The notes below the pieces were generated by a model that was given only the letters and a program-made list of their open reading frames with translations, made no database searches and was not told the DNA's origin. A stretch of 64,000 nt of DNA from Xanthomonas maliensis. GTDB lineage: Bacteria > Pseudomonadota > Gammaproteobacteria > Xanthomonadales > Xanthomonadaceae. The stretch is taken from NCBI RefSeq assembly GCF_009192945.1, contig NZ_NSET01000026.1, positions 1 to 64,000 of the forward strand, written 5' to 3'. The position numbers were made by a program, and so were the translations under genes. Each line of letters starts with the position of its first letter. The first letter of the stretch is position 1. This document shows positions 54,464 to 64,000 of the stretch, piece by piece.

Positions 54464-56217
54464 GCCTGTGCCTCGTGCCAGGCAATGAAGCCATCCACCG
54501 GCAGTTCGCCGCTGCTGGCAACCACGTTCTCCGCGTGCGCGACGCTGCCGCGCAACGGCGGCAGCGGCACTGCGGCAGCGCCGACATTGAAGGCGATATG
54601 CCACAGCCCGTCCGGCAGCTCCCAGCTGGCGGTGACCGCGCCGTCGGCAAGCACCTGGGCGCGCAGTGCGCGCGCCTGCGCCAGGCCAGGCACCAGCCAT
54701 TGCCGGCGCACCGCCATCAGCGCCTGGAACCAGGCCGCCCAGCGCGCGCCCTCGCCCTGGCTGGCATCGGCGATCGGTGCGCGCGAGGCAGCAAAGGTGG
54801 TCGGGCTATTGGGATCGGGAATGGTGGCGCGCTGGGCGGCATCGGCAAACGCGGCGAAGTGGGAAAATTCGCGGCGCCGTCCTTCGCGCACCGCCTCGTC
54901 CAGCGGCGGCCCGAAATCGGTGAAGAACAGGAACGGCTGTTTGGCGCCCCACGGCTCGCCCATGAAGAACAACGGGATCATCGGCGTCAACGCGGTCAAC
55001 GCCAATGCCGCCCGCAGCCGCTGCGGCGAGACCAGCACGCTCAGACGCTCGCCGCGCGCACGGTTGCCGATCTGGTCGTGGTTCTGCGCGAACACCACGA
55101 ACTTGTGCGGCGGCAGCGCCCCACTCGGCTCGCCGCGCACATGCCCGCGCGGATCCGGCTGCCCCTGATAAGCGAAGCCTTCGCCGAGCACGCGCGCCAG
55201 GTGCTGGGTGGGCTGATCGGCGAAGGCGGCGTAATAGCCTTCCTCCTCGCCGGTCAGCAGGACGTGCAGCGCATTGTGGAAATCGTCGTCCCACTGCGCG
55301 GTATAGCCACGCTGAAGCTGCGAGGCCTGGTTGGCCTCGTTCTCCAGCACCAGGTGCACGTGGCGGCCGGCCGGCAGGCTGGCTTCGATAGTCTCGCGCA
55401 GCGTGTCCAGGAACGCGTTGGGCGTGATCGCGTGCACCGCATCCAGCCGCAGCCCGTCGAAGCGATATTCGTGCAGCCACATCAGCGCGTTGTCGAGGAA
55501 GTAGCGCTGCACCGGCGGCTTGCGGAAGTCGATTGCCGCGCCCCACGGCGTGGGCTTGTCCTCGTTGAAGAACGGCGCTGCGTAGCTGCCGAGATAGTTC
55601 CCATCCGGACCGAAGTGGTTGTACACCACGTCCAGCAGCACCATCAGGCCGTGCCCGTGCGCAGCATCGATCAAGGCCTTCAAGTCGTCCGGCGTCCCGT
55701 AGGCCTGTACCGGCGCATACGGCAGCACGCCGTCGTAGCCCCAGTTGTGCGCGCCCGGAAACGCGCTCAACGGCATCAGCTCGATGGCGGTAATGCCCAG
55801 TGCGGCCAGGTGCGCCAACTGCGCCTGCACGCCGGCATAGCCGCCGCAGGCACCGACGTGCAGTTCGTAGATCACCGCCTCGTCCCAGGGCCGTCCCTGC
55901 CACTGGGTATTGCGCCAACGGTAGCCGTCGGCCGGCTGCACCGCACTGGCGCCATGCACACCGTCGGGCTGCCAGCGCGAGGCCGGGTCCGGCACCGGCG
56001 CGGCACCATCGACGCTGTAGCGATAGCGGGTGCCCGGCGCGCAGGTCAGTTGCGCACTGAAGAAGCCGTCGGCACCGGCCTGCAGCGCGCTGCGCCGGCC
56101 ATCGTCGAAGACCACCTCCACCCGTTCGGCGCTCGGCGCCCAGAGCGCGAAGCGCACCTGTCCCTCGCCGGCCGGCCATGCACCCCAGGCCGGCGTGGTG
56201 TCGTTGCGCTCGCTCAT
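54460..56217 (-). CDS. treZ: Malto-oligosyltrehalose trehalohydrolase
   Basis: GH13 enzyme of 585 residues that cuts trehalose from the TreY product. N-terminal CBM48-like domain (about 15-95), then the barrel with LLDVVYNHFGPDGNYL, nucleophile Asp259 in FDGLRLDAVHA, Glu292 in LVLENEAN and FAQNHDQIGNRARGE. The GPDGNYL and PTPWG segments are typical of TreZ. It begins one base after the glgB stop. Confidence 0.95.
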   Translation of the reverse strand: MSERNDTTPAWGAWPAGEGQVRFALWAPSAERVEVVFDDGRRSALQAGADGFFSAQLTCAPGTRYRYSVDGAAPVPDPASRWQPDGVHGASAVQPADGYRWRNTQWQGRPWDEAVIYELHVGACGGYAGVQAQLAHLAALGITAIELMPLSAFPGAHNWGYDGVLPYAPVQAYGTPDDLKALIDAAHGHGLMVLLDVVYNHFGPDGNYLGSYAAPFFNEDKPTPWGAAIDFRKPPVQRYFLDNALMWLHEYRFDGLRLDAVHAITPNAFLDTLRETIEASLPAGRHVHLVLENEANQASQLQRGYTAQWDDDFHNALHVLLTGEEEGYYAAFADQPTQHLARVLGEGFAYQGQPDPRGHVRGEPSGALPPHKFVVFAQNHDQIGNRARGERLSVLVSPQRLRAALALTALTPMIPLFFMGEPWGAKQPFLFFTDFGPPLDEAVREGRRREFSHFAAFADAAQRATIPDPNSPTTFAASRAPIADASQGEGARWAAWFQALMAVRRQWLVPGLAQARALRAQVLADGAVTASWELPDGLWHIAFNVGAAAVPLPPLRGSVAHAENVVASSGELPVDGFIAWHEAQA

Positions 56218-56218
56218 C

Positions 56219-58447
56219 TCAGTCCTCCGCTTGCAGATAGATCGTGGCCAGTGGCGGCAAGGTCAGGCGCAAACGTTGCGCGTGACCGTGCATGCCCAGC
56301 GGCTCGGTCTGCAGGCGACCGCCATTGCCGAGATTGCTGCCACCGTAATAGGCGCTGTCGGTGTTGAGAATTTCCCGCCAGCCGCCAGCGCGCGGCACAC
56401 CCACGCCATAGTCGTGCAGCGGCTGCGGGGTCAGGTTGCTCACCGCCAGCAGCGGCGCACTGCCCTGCGGATCCAGGCGAACGAAGGCCAGCACGCTGTT
56501 GTCGGCGTCGTCGGCCACGCTCCACTCGAAACCCTCGGCGCGATGGCTGGCGCGATACAGCGCCGGCAGCTGTCGCAACAAGCCATTGAGATCGCGCACC
56601 AGCTGCTGCACGCCGCGGTGAGCCGGCGCCTCGAGCAGGTGCCAGTCCAGCGCGTGGTCATGGTTCCAGTCTTGCCATTGGCCAAGCTCGCCGCCCATGA
56701 ACAACAACTTGTCACCGGGATGCGCCCACATCAGCGCCAGATAGGCGCGCAGGTTGGCAAAGCGGCGCCAGTCGTCGCCGGGCATCTGACCCAGCAGGCC
56801 ACCGGTGCCGTGCACGACTTCATCATGCGACAGCGGCAACACGAAGCGCTCGGAGAACGCATACACCAGGCCGAAGGTGAGCTGGCTATGGTGATGCCGC
56901 CGCTGCTCCGGCGCGTTTTGCATGTAGTGCAAGGTGTCGTGCATCCAGCCCATGTTCCATTTGTGGCTGAAACCCAGCCCGCCATCGCTGATCGCGGCGG
57001 TCACGCCGGGCCAGGCGGTCGATTCCTCGGCAATGGTCATCACCCCGGGGAAGCGACGGGCGATCTCGCTGTTGAGCTGGCGCAGGAAGGCCACCGCTTC
57101 CAGGTTCTCGCGGCCACCGTGGATGTTGGGCACCCACTCGCCTTCGGCACGGCCATAGTCGCGATAGAGCATCGACGCCACTGCATCCACCCGCAGACCA
57201 TCCAGGTGATAGCGGTCGATCCATTCCAGCGCGCTGCCCAGCAGGAAGGCCGTCACTTCCGGCCGGCCGTAGTTGTAGATCAAGGTGTTCCAATCGCGGT
57301 GCATGCCTTCGCGCGGGTCGGCATGCTCGTACAACGGCGCGCCATCGAATTGCACCAGGCCATGCGCATCGGCGGGGAAATGCGCGCTGACCCAGTCCAG
57401 GATCACCCCAAGCCCGGCGCGGTGGCAGGCATCGACGAACTGCGCAAAGCCCTGCGGATCGCCATGGCGCGCAGTCGGCGCGTACAGGCTCAGCGGCTGA
57501 TAGCCCCAGGAACCACCGAAGGGATATTCGGTGATCGGCAACAGTTCGATATGGGTAAAGCCCAGCCCCTGCACGTAAGGGATCAACTGCTCGGCCAGCG
57601 CCGTCCAATCCAATGGCTGGTCGTGCCCATCGCGCCGCCACGAGGCGGCATGCACTTCATAGATCGCCAGCGGTGCCGGGAGGTCGCCGGCGGCACGGCG
57701 TGCCAACCAGGCGGCATCGTTCCAGGCGAAACGATCGGCCGCCGGCACCACCGAGGCGGTGGCCGGCGGCAGCTCGGTCTGGCGCGCCACCGGGTCGGCC
57801 TTGAGCACGGCCTGACCGTCGGCGGTGGTGATCGCGTACTTGTAGCGGGCCCCGGCCGGCACCTGCGGCAGGAACAGTTCCCACACGCCACCGCTGTGCG
57901 GGCGCATGGGATGGCGGCGAGCGTCCCAGCGATTGAAATCGCCCACCACGGCCACCCGCCGGGCATGTGGTGCCCAAACCGCAAAGCGCACGCCATCCAC
58001 CTGCTGGTGCTGCATTGGCACGGCGCCCAGCGCCTCGCGCACGGCCTGGCCATCGCCACCACTCAAGCGCAACAGCAGCGAGGCATCCAACGTGCTGGCG
58101 AAGGCGTAGGGGTCCTCGACCTCCTCCACCGCCTCGGGCCAGACGATCCGTAGCCGATATGGACCCTCGTGCGACAACTCGCCTTCGAAGATCCCGGCAA
58201 CACGCTCTTGCAGGCGCGCCAGCAACTTGCCGCGCGCATCCACCAGGCCCATCGCTTCGGCACCTGGGGCCAACGCACGCACCAGCAGGCGACCGTCCGG
58301 CTGGTGTTGTGCACCCAGCAGCGCGATGTCGGCCGGCAAGCCCTCAGCCAGGGCCTGCAGCGTCTGGTCGGCGGTCTGGGCGTCTTCTGCGGCGGGCGAT
58401 CGATCCTGCTCCTGCGCTTGCACGTTCACGCCCAGCCGTTCGCTCAT
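56219..58447 (-). CDS. glgB: 1,4-alpha-glucan branching enzyme
   Basis: GH13 enzyme of 742 residues making alpha-1,6 branches. An extra N-terminal module (about 30-125) precedes CBM48 (about 150-225), as in the longer proteobacterial GlgB. Catalytic residues: Asp421 in [13 protein letters not shown], Glu474 in TIAEEST and Asp542 in [11 protein letters not shown]. The start at 58447 overlaps the glgA stop by 4 bases. Confidence 0.96.
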   Translation of the reverse strand: MSERLGVNVQAQEQDRSPAAEDAQTADQTLQALAEGLPADIALLGAQHQPDGRLLVRALAPGAEAMGLVDARGKLLARLQERVAGIFEGELSHEGPYRLRIVWPEAVEEVEDPYAFASTLDASLLLRLSGGDGQAVREALGAVPMQHQQVDGVRFAVWAPHARRVAVVGDFNRWDARRHPMRPHSGGVWELFLPQVPAGARYKYAITTADGQAVLKADPVARQTELPPATASVVPAADRFAWNDAAWLARRAAGDLPAPLAIYEVHAASWRRDGHDQPLDWTALAEQLIPYVQGLGFTHIELLPITEYPFGGSWGYQPLSLYAPTARHGDPQGFAQFVDACHRAGLGVILDWVSAHFPADAHGLVQFDGAPLYEHADPREGMHRDWNTLIYNYGRPEVTAFLLGSALEWIDRYHLDGLRVDAVASMLYRDYGRAEGEWVPNIHGGRENLEAVAFLRQLNSEIARRFPGVMTIAEESTAWPGVTAAISDGGLGFSHKWNMGWMHDTLHYMQNAPEQRRHHHSQLTFGLVYAFSERFVLPLSHDEVVHGTGGLLGQMPGDDWRRFANLRAYLALMWAHPGDKLLFMGGELGQWQDWNHDHALDWHLLEAPAHRGVQQLVRDLNGLLRQLPALYRASHRAEGFEWSVADDADNSVLAFVRLDPQGSAPLLAVSNLTPQPLHDYGVGVPRAGGWREILNTDSAYYGGSNLGNGGRLQTEPLGMHGHAQRLRLTLPPLATIYLQAED

Positions 58448-60030
58448 GACACCGCCGCGAGCGCGGGCTGCGCCGCTGCCGTGCGTTCGTACAAAGACAG
58501 GTACTTGCGGCCGGCCACATCCCAACCGCTGGGCCGCAACATCGCGGCGCGGCGCATGGCCGTCAGCAGACTGGGCAGGCGGAAGGTGCGGAACACCCGC
58601 TCCAGGCAACGCCGCAGCGCGTCGACGCTGGCCTGCTGGAACAGGAAGCCGGTGACGCCGTCATCGACCGTATCGATCAACCCGCCGGTGGCATGGGCGA
58701 CCGGCAGGCAGCCGAAGCGCTGCGCATACATCTGGCTCAGGCCGCAGGGTTCGAAGCGCGACGGCATCAACAGGAAGTCGGCGCCGGCGAACATGCGCCG
58801 CGCCAACGCCTCCTCAAAGCCGATAAACGCACCGACCTGGCCAGGGTAGCGGTGGGTCAAGGCAGCGACCTGCTGCTCGATCTCCGGCTCGCCGCCACCG
58901 ATCACGGCAATCTGTCCGCCGGCGGCGACGATCTGCGGCGCTACCTCGCAGATCAGGTCCACGCCCTTCTGGTGCACCAGGCGCGACACGACGGCGAACA
59001 GCGGCCCGCTGCTGTCGCGCAGGCCGAACGCCTTGCGCACCTGAGCGGCATTGGCCTGGCGCCCTTGCCAGTGGTTGACGCTGAAATGGCTGTCCAAATG
59101 GCGGTCGGTCCGCGGGTCCCAACTGGCATCGATGCCATTGACGATGCCGCTAAGCGCGCCCGTCGCAGCGCGCCGGGCCAGCAGCTGGTCCAGACCACAG
59201 CCCTGGGCCGGGCCGGTGATCTGCTGTGCATAGCTGTCGCTGACCGTATTGACCTGGTCGGCATGGACGATGCCGCCGCGCAGGAACGACATCTGCCCGT
59301 AGAACTCCAGCTCCGATACCCGCTCGGCCGGAATGCCCAGGGTGGCCGCCATCGAATACGGCACCAGGCCCTGGTAGGCCAGGTTATGGATGGTCAACAG
59401 GCAGGGCGTGTTGCCGCCGGACCAGCGCACATACGCCGCTGCCAGCGCACACGGCCAGTCATTCAGATGCAACAGGCGCGGACGCCAGCCCAGACCGACG
59501 CGGCCGGCGGCAATCTGCGCGGCAGCATAGGACAAGGTCGCGAAACGCACGGCATTGTCCTCGAACTCCGAACCGCTGGTGCTCACATACGGAGAGCCGT
59601 CGCGTTCGAACAATTCCTTGGACAACAGGATGTAGATCGGCAAACCGTCGGACTGCTCCATGCGGCCGATATCGCAGGCCGGCAGGCCGGCATGCGCCAG
59701 CACGCGACCAACGATCTCCACCTTGCCTGCGCGCGCCAGCACGGCGCGGTAACCAGGAATCAGCACACGCACGTCGTAACGATGGCGCAACGCGCGCGGC
59801 AATGCCGCAGCCACATCGCCCAGCCCGCCGGCCTTGATGAAATCGGCCATCTCCGACACCACGAACAAGGCCCCACGGGTATCGGCCAACGCCACCGGCA
59901 CGCGCTCGTGGTGGCGGATGAAGCGCCCACGCGCATCGCGCGGGCGCACGCTTTGTTTGAGCGCCGTGGGAATCAGCGTGCTGCGCTCTAGGCGCGCGGG
60001 CGTGGCGTGAAGCGGCATCATGGCAACCAT
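58444..60030 (-). CDS. glgA: Glycogen synthase (ADP-glucose type, GT5)
   Basis: 528 residues. The ADP-glucose-binding loop is [15 protein letters not shown] with Lys66; [11 protein letters not shown] and the C-terminal Glu427 in [17 protein letters not shown] complete the GT5 signature. An N-terminal extension of about 50 residues precedes the usual start of the fold, so an internal start is possible. It is the first gene of a tightly overlapping operon reaching 46.9 kb. No glgC for ADP-glucose is in this window. Confidence 0.94.
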   Translation of the reverse strand: MVAMMPLHATPARLERSTLIPTALKQSVRPRDARGRFIRHHERVPVALADTRGALFVVSEMADFIKAGGLGDVAAALPRALRHRYDVRVLIPGYRAVLARAGKVEIVGRVLAHAGLPACDIGRMEQSDGLPIYILLSKELFERDGSPYVSTSGSEFEDNAVRFATLSYAAAQIAAGRVGLGWRPRLLHLNDWPCALAAAYVRWSGGNTPCLLTIHNLAYQGLVPYSMAATLGIPAERVSELEFYGQMSFLRGGIVHADQVNTVSDSYAQQITGPAQGCGLDQLLARRAATGALSGIVNGIDASWDPRTDRHLDSHFSVNHWQGRQANAAQVRKAFGLRDSSGPLFAVVSRLVHQKGVDLICEVAPQIVAAGGQIAVIGGGEPEIEQQVAALTHRYPGQVGAFIGFEEALARRMFAGADFLLMPSRFEPCGLSQMYAQRFGCLPVAHATGGLIDTVDDGVTGFLFQQASVDALRRCLERVFRTFRLPSLLTAMRRAAMLRPSGWDVAGRKYLSLYERTAAAQPALAAVS

Positions 60031-60516
60031 CTAGGCGTCCGTCGTAACGTGGGGATGAGACGGAAAAACGGCGAAGCGAATACCGTCGCCTGCTGACCCA
60101 GCCAGACGACCTACAACCAGAGTGAACGAAAGCGACGCGCTTGCTCCACGTCGCCCTTGCGAATGAATCTACACCTCGTACAAATAAAAAATGCGTGAAT
60201 ACGTGCTGACTTTTATGCGACACACCACATTCCATTAAGCACGCGCGCCCTTGCACAGCGGCATAAGCACGCATTGCAGGTTGATGACATCCCCAACGTG
60301 GTGCGCATGCACCCAAATACATCACCATGCACCGCATGCGCGCATTGCGGCCGCGGTCGCCATCATCTGCCTGAGTGATTCATCCCCGACAGCAAGACAG
60401 AACTCCTCGTTGTTCTGTTGAGTGCCTCGACCGGACGCACGAGGCACAGGGCTCAAGCCACCTAGGCGAGCGCCGATAAGAAGGCGTTAGCCCTACTTGG
60501 TTCCGAGATTTGGCGT
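60031..60516. other. Divergent regulatory region glgA / diguanylate cyclase
   Basis: 486 bases without a gene. Bases near 60165-60240 are strikingly AT-rich for this window (e.g. ACAAATAAAAAATGCGTGAA) and are the likely promoter zone for glgA and perhaps the cyclase. The last 120 bases contain the structured leader at 60397-60494. A GGA overlaps the weak glgA ribosome site (GACGGACGCCTAG before ATG). Confidence 0.55.
60397..60494 (+). promoter_or_regulatory. Structured leader upstream of the diguanylate cyclase
   Basis: Three consecutive structures: ACAGAAC/GTTCTGT (60397-60418, 7 bp); GTGCCTC/GAGGCAC (60422-60447, 7 bp, loop GACCGGACGCAC); and a three-way junction with outer stem AGGGCT/AGCCCT (60448-60494), enclosing GCC-ACCTA-GGC and GCGCC-GATAAGAA-GGCGT. 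The cyclase ATG follows 23 bases later without a strong Shine-Dalgarno. It does not match the c-di-GMP-I (GEMM) core that I looked for. Possibly a riboregulator or the 5' part of an sRNA; unassigned. Confidence 0.45.
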
Positions 60517-62145
60517 ATGGCCGATCAGCCCGAACACTCCGGCCGCTCCCGTAGCGGCCTGCGCCGTCTATTGCCGTGGGGCAGCGGTGGTGCCGACGTG
60601 CGCACAGCCGCCGTGGTGCCGGCTGTGCGGGCGTCAGAGCGCAACGGCGACGGCCTGGCCGCCCATCAACTGGTGCCGGCCAAAACCAGGGCTGGCCATG
60701 ACCCGGCCGCCGCCACCGCCCTGCTGATGCATCTGTTCGCCCATGCCGCCCATCCGGAGGCCTTGCTGCTGGCGTTCGCCGAAGGCATCGCCAGCCTGCA
60801 TGGCGAGCTCGGCGATATGGGCGTGCGCCTGCGCACGGCCTACACGGCCGGCGATTGGCTCGGCTACGGGCGCGCCCTGCGCCAACTGATCGACAAATAC
60901 ATCCGCACCATCGACATCGCCGATTCGCTGGCCGAGGGCCGTACCGAGGCCGAGCAGTTGCGTGACCTGCTGCGTCACGCCCTGGGCAGCTCGCTGGCCA
61001 CGCTGCTGCAACGCAGCCCGGAACTGGCCGACGAGGCGCAGACCCTGGCATCGGCGCTGCGCCACTGGCGCCCCGGCCACGAACTGATCACCCTGGAACA
61101 GCGGCTGCGCGAGCTGACCCATCAGATCGGCCTACGTGCCGAGGATGCCAGCGAGCAGCAGAATCTGCTGCTGGGCCTGTTCGACCTGCTGCTGGAAAAC
61201 GTCTGCGAACTGCTCGACGACCGCAGCTGGCTGCAGGGCCAGATCTCGGTAGTCCGCCAGCTGATCGCCGGGCCGATGGACGTCGGCTCGATCGAGCAGG
61301 CACGCGGCACGCTGCGCGAGGTCATCTACAAGCAAGGTCTGCTCAAGCAGGGCATCGCCGAGTCCAAGACCGCAATGCGCGAAATGATGGTGTCCTTCGT
61401 CGACCGGCTCGATGGCATGGCCACCAGTACCGGCGCCTACCACGATCGCATTGCCGGCTATTCCCAGGCGATCGGCGACGCTCGCAGCATCCCGGACCTC
61501 AATCGTCTGCTGCAGGACCTGTTACAGGACACCGCTGGAGTGCAGGCCCAGGCCCTGGCGGCCCGCGACGAACTGGTCGATGCGCGCCGCCAGGTCGAGG
61601 ACGCCGAGCAACGCATCGCCTCGCTCGAGCAGGAACTCAAGGACGTCGCCGGGCTGGTCCGCGAAGATCAGCTCACCGGGGCACTCAACCGGCGCGGTTT
61701 CGAAGAACTCTTCCAGCGCGAGGCCGCACGCACCCAGCGCGGCGGCCAGCCGCTGTGCGTGGCGATGCTGGACCTGGACGACTTCCGTCGGCTCAATGAA
61801 ACCCATGGTCATGCCGGCGGCGACGCCGCGCTGCGCCACACGGTGGAGGTGGCCAAATCGGTGCTGCGCACGACCGATGCCATCGCCCGTTTCGGTGGCG
61901 AAGAATTCGTGCTGCTGATGCCGGACTCGACCATCTTCGAGGCCAGCGCAGCGGTGGTGCGATTGCAGCGGGCCCTGGCACAGCGCTCGCTGCTGCACGA
62001 GGACGTGCGGGTCTTCATCAGCTTCAGCGGTGGCGTGGCCCTGCGCCAGCCCGACGAAGCGCAGGACGAGCTGCTGCGGCGTGCCGACCGTGCCATGTAC
62101 GACGCCAAGGCCGCCGGCAAGAACCGGGTCATCAGCGCCGACTAG
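60517..62145 (+). CDS. GGDEF-domain diguanylate cyclase
   Basis: 542 residues, no membrane segment. The N-terminal about 340 residues are helical with no known sensor domain, followed by a coiled coil (about 345-380) and a GGDEF domain (about 385-542). Active-site GGEEF is at 460-464 and the inhibitory I-site RTTD at 451-454, exactly five residues before it, so the enzyme should be active and product-inhibited. It makes the ligand that inactivates Clp. It is divergent from the glycogen operon. Confidence 0.93.
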   Translation: MADQPEHSGRSRSGLRRLLPWGSGGADVRTAAVVPAVRASERNGDGLAAHQLVPAKTRAGHDPAAATALLMHLFAHAAHPEALLLAFAEGIASLHGELGDMGVRLRTAYTAGDWLGYGRALRQLIDKYIRTIDIADSLAEGRTEAEQLRDLLRHALGSSLATLLQRSPELADEAQTLASALRHWRPGHELITLEQRLRELTHQIGLRAEDASEQQNLLLGLFDLLLENVCELLDDRSWLQGQISVVRQLIAGPMDVGSIEQARGTLREVIYKQGLLKQGIAESKTAMREMMVSFVDRLDGMATSTGAYHDRIAGYSQAIGDARSIPDLNRLLQDLLQDTAGVQAQALAARDELVDARRQVEDAEQRIASLEQELKDVAGLVREDQLTGALNRRGFEELFQREAARTQRGGQPLCVAMLDLDDFRRLNETHGHAGGDAALRHTVEVAKSVLRTTDAIARFGGEEFVLLMPDSTIFEASAAVVRLQRALAQRSLLHEDVRVFISFSGGVALRQPDEAQDELLRRADRAMYDAKAAGKNRVISAD

Positions 62146-62343
62146 CGCTGGCGCCCCCCCCGGACGGCGGTCTGCCGGGTTGGACGGAACTTGCGTCCCC
62201 GCCGACCCGCCACTGCTGGTCGGCGATGGACGAAGCCTGGCGCCGACGGTTCTTGGCGCCACACTGACCGGACCGGCGGCTAGCAGCGCCGCACGAGGCT
62301 GTGCAGTGAACGCGCCAGGCCAGTCCAACGCGCCTTACCCCCT

Positions 62344-63285
62344 TCAGTGCGCCGGCTTGTCACCACGCAGCTTCTGCACGGCGCTCACCGCAGCCAGCAC
62401 CACCGCGCCGGCGATCACGCCGACCACCATATTGCCGAGCGCCTCGACCAGCCAGCCCAGCCCGCCTGCGGCCTTGGCCCAGTCCAGCACCAGGTGGTGC
62501 AACGCCGGAATGTTGTGGACCAGGATGCCGCCGCCGACCAGGAACATCGCCAGCGTGCCGGCCACCGAAAGGAACTTCATCAACCAGGGCGCGGCCACCA
62601 GCAAGCCGCGGCCAAGCGCGGCCACGCCGCCGCCCTTGCGGCTCAGGTACAGGCCCAGGTCGTCCAGCTTGACGATCGCCGCCACCAGGCCATAAACGCC
62701 AACGGTCATCGCCAGGGCGATCGCCACCAGCACCGCGACCTGCTGGCCGAACGCAGTGCCGCTCACCACGCCCAGCGACAGCACGATGATCTCGGCCGAC
62801 AGAATGAAGTCGGTCCGGATGGCGCCCTTGACCTTGTCCTTTTCCATCGCCACCACGTCGACATTCTGGTCGGCCAGCGCACGGGTGCGCTCGGCATGGC
62901 GCTGGGCCTCGGCGTCGGCATCGTGCAGGAACTTGTGCGCCAGCTTTTCCACGCCTTCGAAGCACAGATAGGCGCCACCGAGCATCATCAGCGGCATCAC
63001 CAACGGAATGGTGTAGCCGCGCCCGCGCAACCAGGCCTCCAGTGCGCTGATCGCCAGCGCCGCCGGCACCAGGATCGCCTTGTTGACCAGCGAGCCCTTG
63101 GCCACCGCCCACACCACCGGCAGTTCGCGGTCGGCAGTCACGCCGGTCACCTGCTGCGCGTTGAGCGCCAGGTCGTCGCCCAGCACGCCGGCGGTCTTCT
63201 TGGCTGCGACCTTGGTCAGGATGGACACATCGTCCAACAGCGTGGCGATGTCGTCGAGCAGGGTGAACAGGCTGGCTCCGGCCAT
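62344..63285 (-). CDS. DUF808 (YedI-type) inner membrane protein
   Basis: 313 residues with about six to eight hydrophobic helices. It begins [20 protein letters not shown] and has [18 protein letters not shown] and [17 protein letters not shown], the DUF808 pattern. The central part (about 115-155) is a charged cytoplasmic helix. Function unknown. The start was taken at 63285, where family similarity begins and AAGGAC precedes. Confidence 0.85.
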   Translation of the reverse strand: MAGASLFTLLDDIATLLDDVSILTKVAAKKTAGVLGDDLALNAQQVTGVTADRELPVVWAVAKGSLVNKAILVPAALAISALEAWLRGRGYTIPLVMPLMMLGGAYLCFEGVEKLAHKFLHDADAEAQRHAERTRALADQNVDVVAMEKDKVKGAIRTDFILSAEIIVLSLGVVSGTAFGQQVAVLVAIALAMTVGVYGLVAAIVKLDDLGLYLSRKGGGVAALGRGLLVAAPWLMKFLSVAGTLAMFLVGGGILVHNIPALHHLVLDWAKAAGGLGWLVEALGNMVVGVIAGAVVLAAVSAVQKLRGDKPAH

Positions 63286-63460
63286 GCGAGAGAGTCCTTC
63301 GTGGGTGGCGGGGGATTCTCGCCGATTCGCGCCGGCTTGGGTGTGTTGGCGCGGCATGACGGCGACCGTCCAATGCCTGCCCCGGCGCGTCGCTACACGG
63401 GCGGATTCACCGCGCCACGACCCCGCGCTGGCCACACTGGCGACCAGCAGCGACCCGGAG

Positions 63461-64000
63461 ATGGCCTTGAGTCCCAACGACACGCAACGCACCGCGGGCT
63501 CGACCGCGATACCGGCAGACCCTGCCGTGGTCGGCGGCATGAGTCGGCGCACGCAGATCCTGCGTCTGCTGCTGCGCTATCGGGGTTCGGGCGTGTTTGC
63601 CGGCATGAACCTGGACCCGGCTGCGGTCAACGAATACGAAGTGCCGGCCGAAGGGACCCCCGATCAGTTCGTCGCCGATCTGGAATCCTTGGGGCCCACC
63701 TTCGTCAAGCTGGGCCAGATGCTGTCCACCCGCCCGGACATCGTGCCGCCGGAGTTCGCCACCGCGTTGGAGCGAATGCAGGAGAACACCAGCGCCGTGC
63801 CGGTGGAACGCATCCGCCAGATCATCGAAGACGAGTTGGGCGTGGCGGTCAACAAGGCCTTTTCCCATTTCGATCCGGTGCCGCTGGGGTGCGCTTCGCT
63901 GGCGCAGGTGCACCGCGCCGCGTTGCGCGATGGCACGCCGGTGGCGATCAAGGTGCAGAAGCCCGAGGTGGCCGCGCAGGTGCGCTCGGACCTGGAGGTC
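63461..64000 (+). CDS. AarF/ABC1/UbiB-family atypical kinase (partial)
   Basis: First 180 codons of a gene cut by the window end. It contains [20 protein letters not shown] (the KxGQ motif of ABC1 kinases), QIIEDELG, and the ATP-loop/lysine region [22 protein letters not shown]. In E. coli UbiB is needed for ubiquinone synthesis. This protein could be UbiB or a paralogue; the missing C-terminus prevents deciding. The start at 63461 lacks a clear ribosome site; ATG 63539 ([12 protein letters not shown]) is an alternative. Confidence 0.88.
   Translation, partial: MALSPNDTQRTAGSTAIPADPAVVGGMSRRTQILRLLLRYRGSGVFAGMNLDPAAVNEYEVPAEGTPDQFVADLESLGPTFVKLGQMLSTRPDIVPPEFATALERMQENTSAVPVERIRQIIEDELGVAVNKAFSHFDPVPLGCASLAQVHRAALRDGTPVAIKVQKPEVAAQVRSDLEV

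Noticed and set aside
60397-60494. c-di-GMP-I (GEMM) riboswitch before the GGDEF gene
   Set aside because: The region is structured, but the conserved GEMM core around the CACAGGGCAAACC strand and its tetraloop/receptor partner are not present in the right order.
62154-62161. Run of eight C residues after the diguanylate cyclase gene
   Set aside because: It lies outside coding sequence and not in a promoter spacer that I can define, so phase variation cannot be argued.
1-64000. tRNA, rRNA or CRISPR array
   Set aside because: Reading intergenic regions on both strands showed no cloverleaf with T-loop GGTTCRANTCC, no rRNA signatures and no regularly spaced direct repeats.

Overview
The window is GC-rich chromosomal DNA of a gammaproteobacterium. 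Gene content points to Xanthomonas with high confidence at genus level: the c-di-GMP-responsive CRP homologue Clp, the divided trp operon (trpE..G..D-C without trpFBA), a VirK-family secreted protein, a group-2 Mrp antiporter operon, and the glgA-glgB-treZ-malQ-treY-glgX cluster. I cannot assign a species. There is no prophage, insertion-sequence transposase, tRNA, rRNA or CRISPR array. The window ends inside an AarF/UbiB-type kinase gene.

Layout. 0.3-3.4 kb: rplM-rpsI with a clear promoter and terminator, divergent coq7, then speD followed on the same strand by a guanidine-II (mini-ykkC) riboswitch and the guanidinium exporter gene sugE. 3.5-5.1 kb: clp and a HAD phosphatase. 5.1-11.5 kb: trpE, a threonine aldolase, a small exported protein, trpG, a small ORF, a flavin reductase, trpD, trpC and the phosphatase, all on the minus strand and tightly spaced. 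Upstream of trpE is a short frame carrying Trp-Trp-Arg-Trp-Trp. 11.8-18.4 kb: lipid kinase, rpe, acetyltransferase, DnaJ protein, purC, a secreted M4 protease and an Mpo1-like membrane protein. 18.6-24.5 kb: Mrp antiporter operon, every junction overlapping. 24.6-33 kb: lipoprotein, hypothetical gene, tyrosine catabolism (hppD, hmgA, a divergent MarR regulator), thioredoxin-like lipoprotein, peptide transporter and tryptophan dioxygenase. 33.1-41 kb: a large secreted nuclease with a candidate Pho box, then a 2-oxo acid dehydrogenase operon (E1 alpha, E1 beta, a tandem-SH3 protein, E2). 41-46.8 kb: DEAD-box helicase, a 271-bp element with perfect 22-bp terminal inverted repeats, DUF6172, virK, an FAD protein and an SDR. 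46.9-60 kb: the glycogen/trehalose operon. 60.4-64 kb: a diguanylate cyclase with a structured leader, a DUF808 membrane protein and the partial AarF/UbiB-like gene.

How the genes fit together. Tryptophan is made (trpEGDC) and degraded (kynA) by genes in this window, and tyrosine is degraded through homogentisate. GlgA and GlgB make glycogen-like glucan. GlgX, TreY and TreZ can turn it into trehalose, and MalQ recycles the maltodextrins. c-di-GMP appears twice, made by the GGDEF protein and sensed by Clp.

The most interesting items are RNA-level: a possible translational attenuator at trpE, the guanidine switch sharing its terminator with the end of speD, and an untyped multi-hairpin leader before the diguanylate cyclase. 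The MITE-like element and the in-frame hairpin-bearing segment in the E2 linker are the best mobile-DNA signals. Start codons were chosen from family length and visible Shine-Dalgarno sequences. No database search was run.
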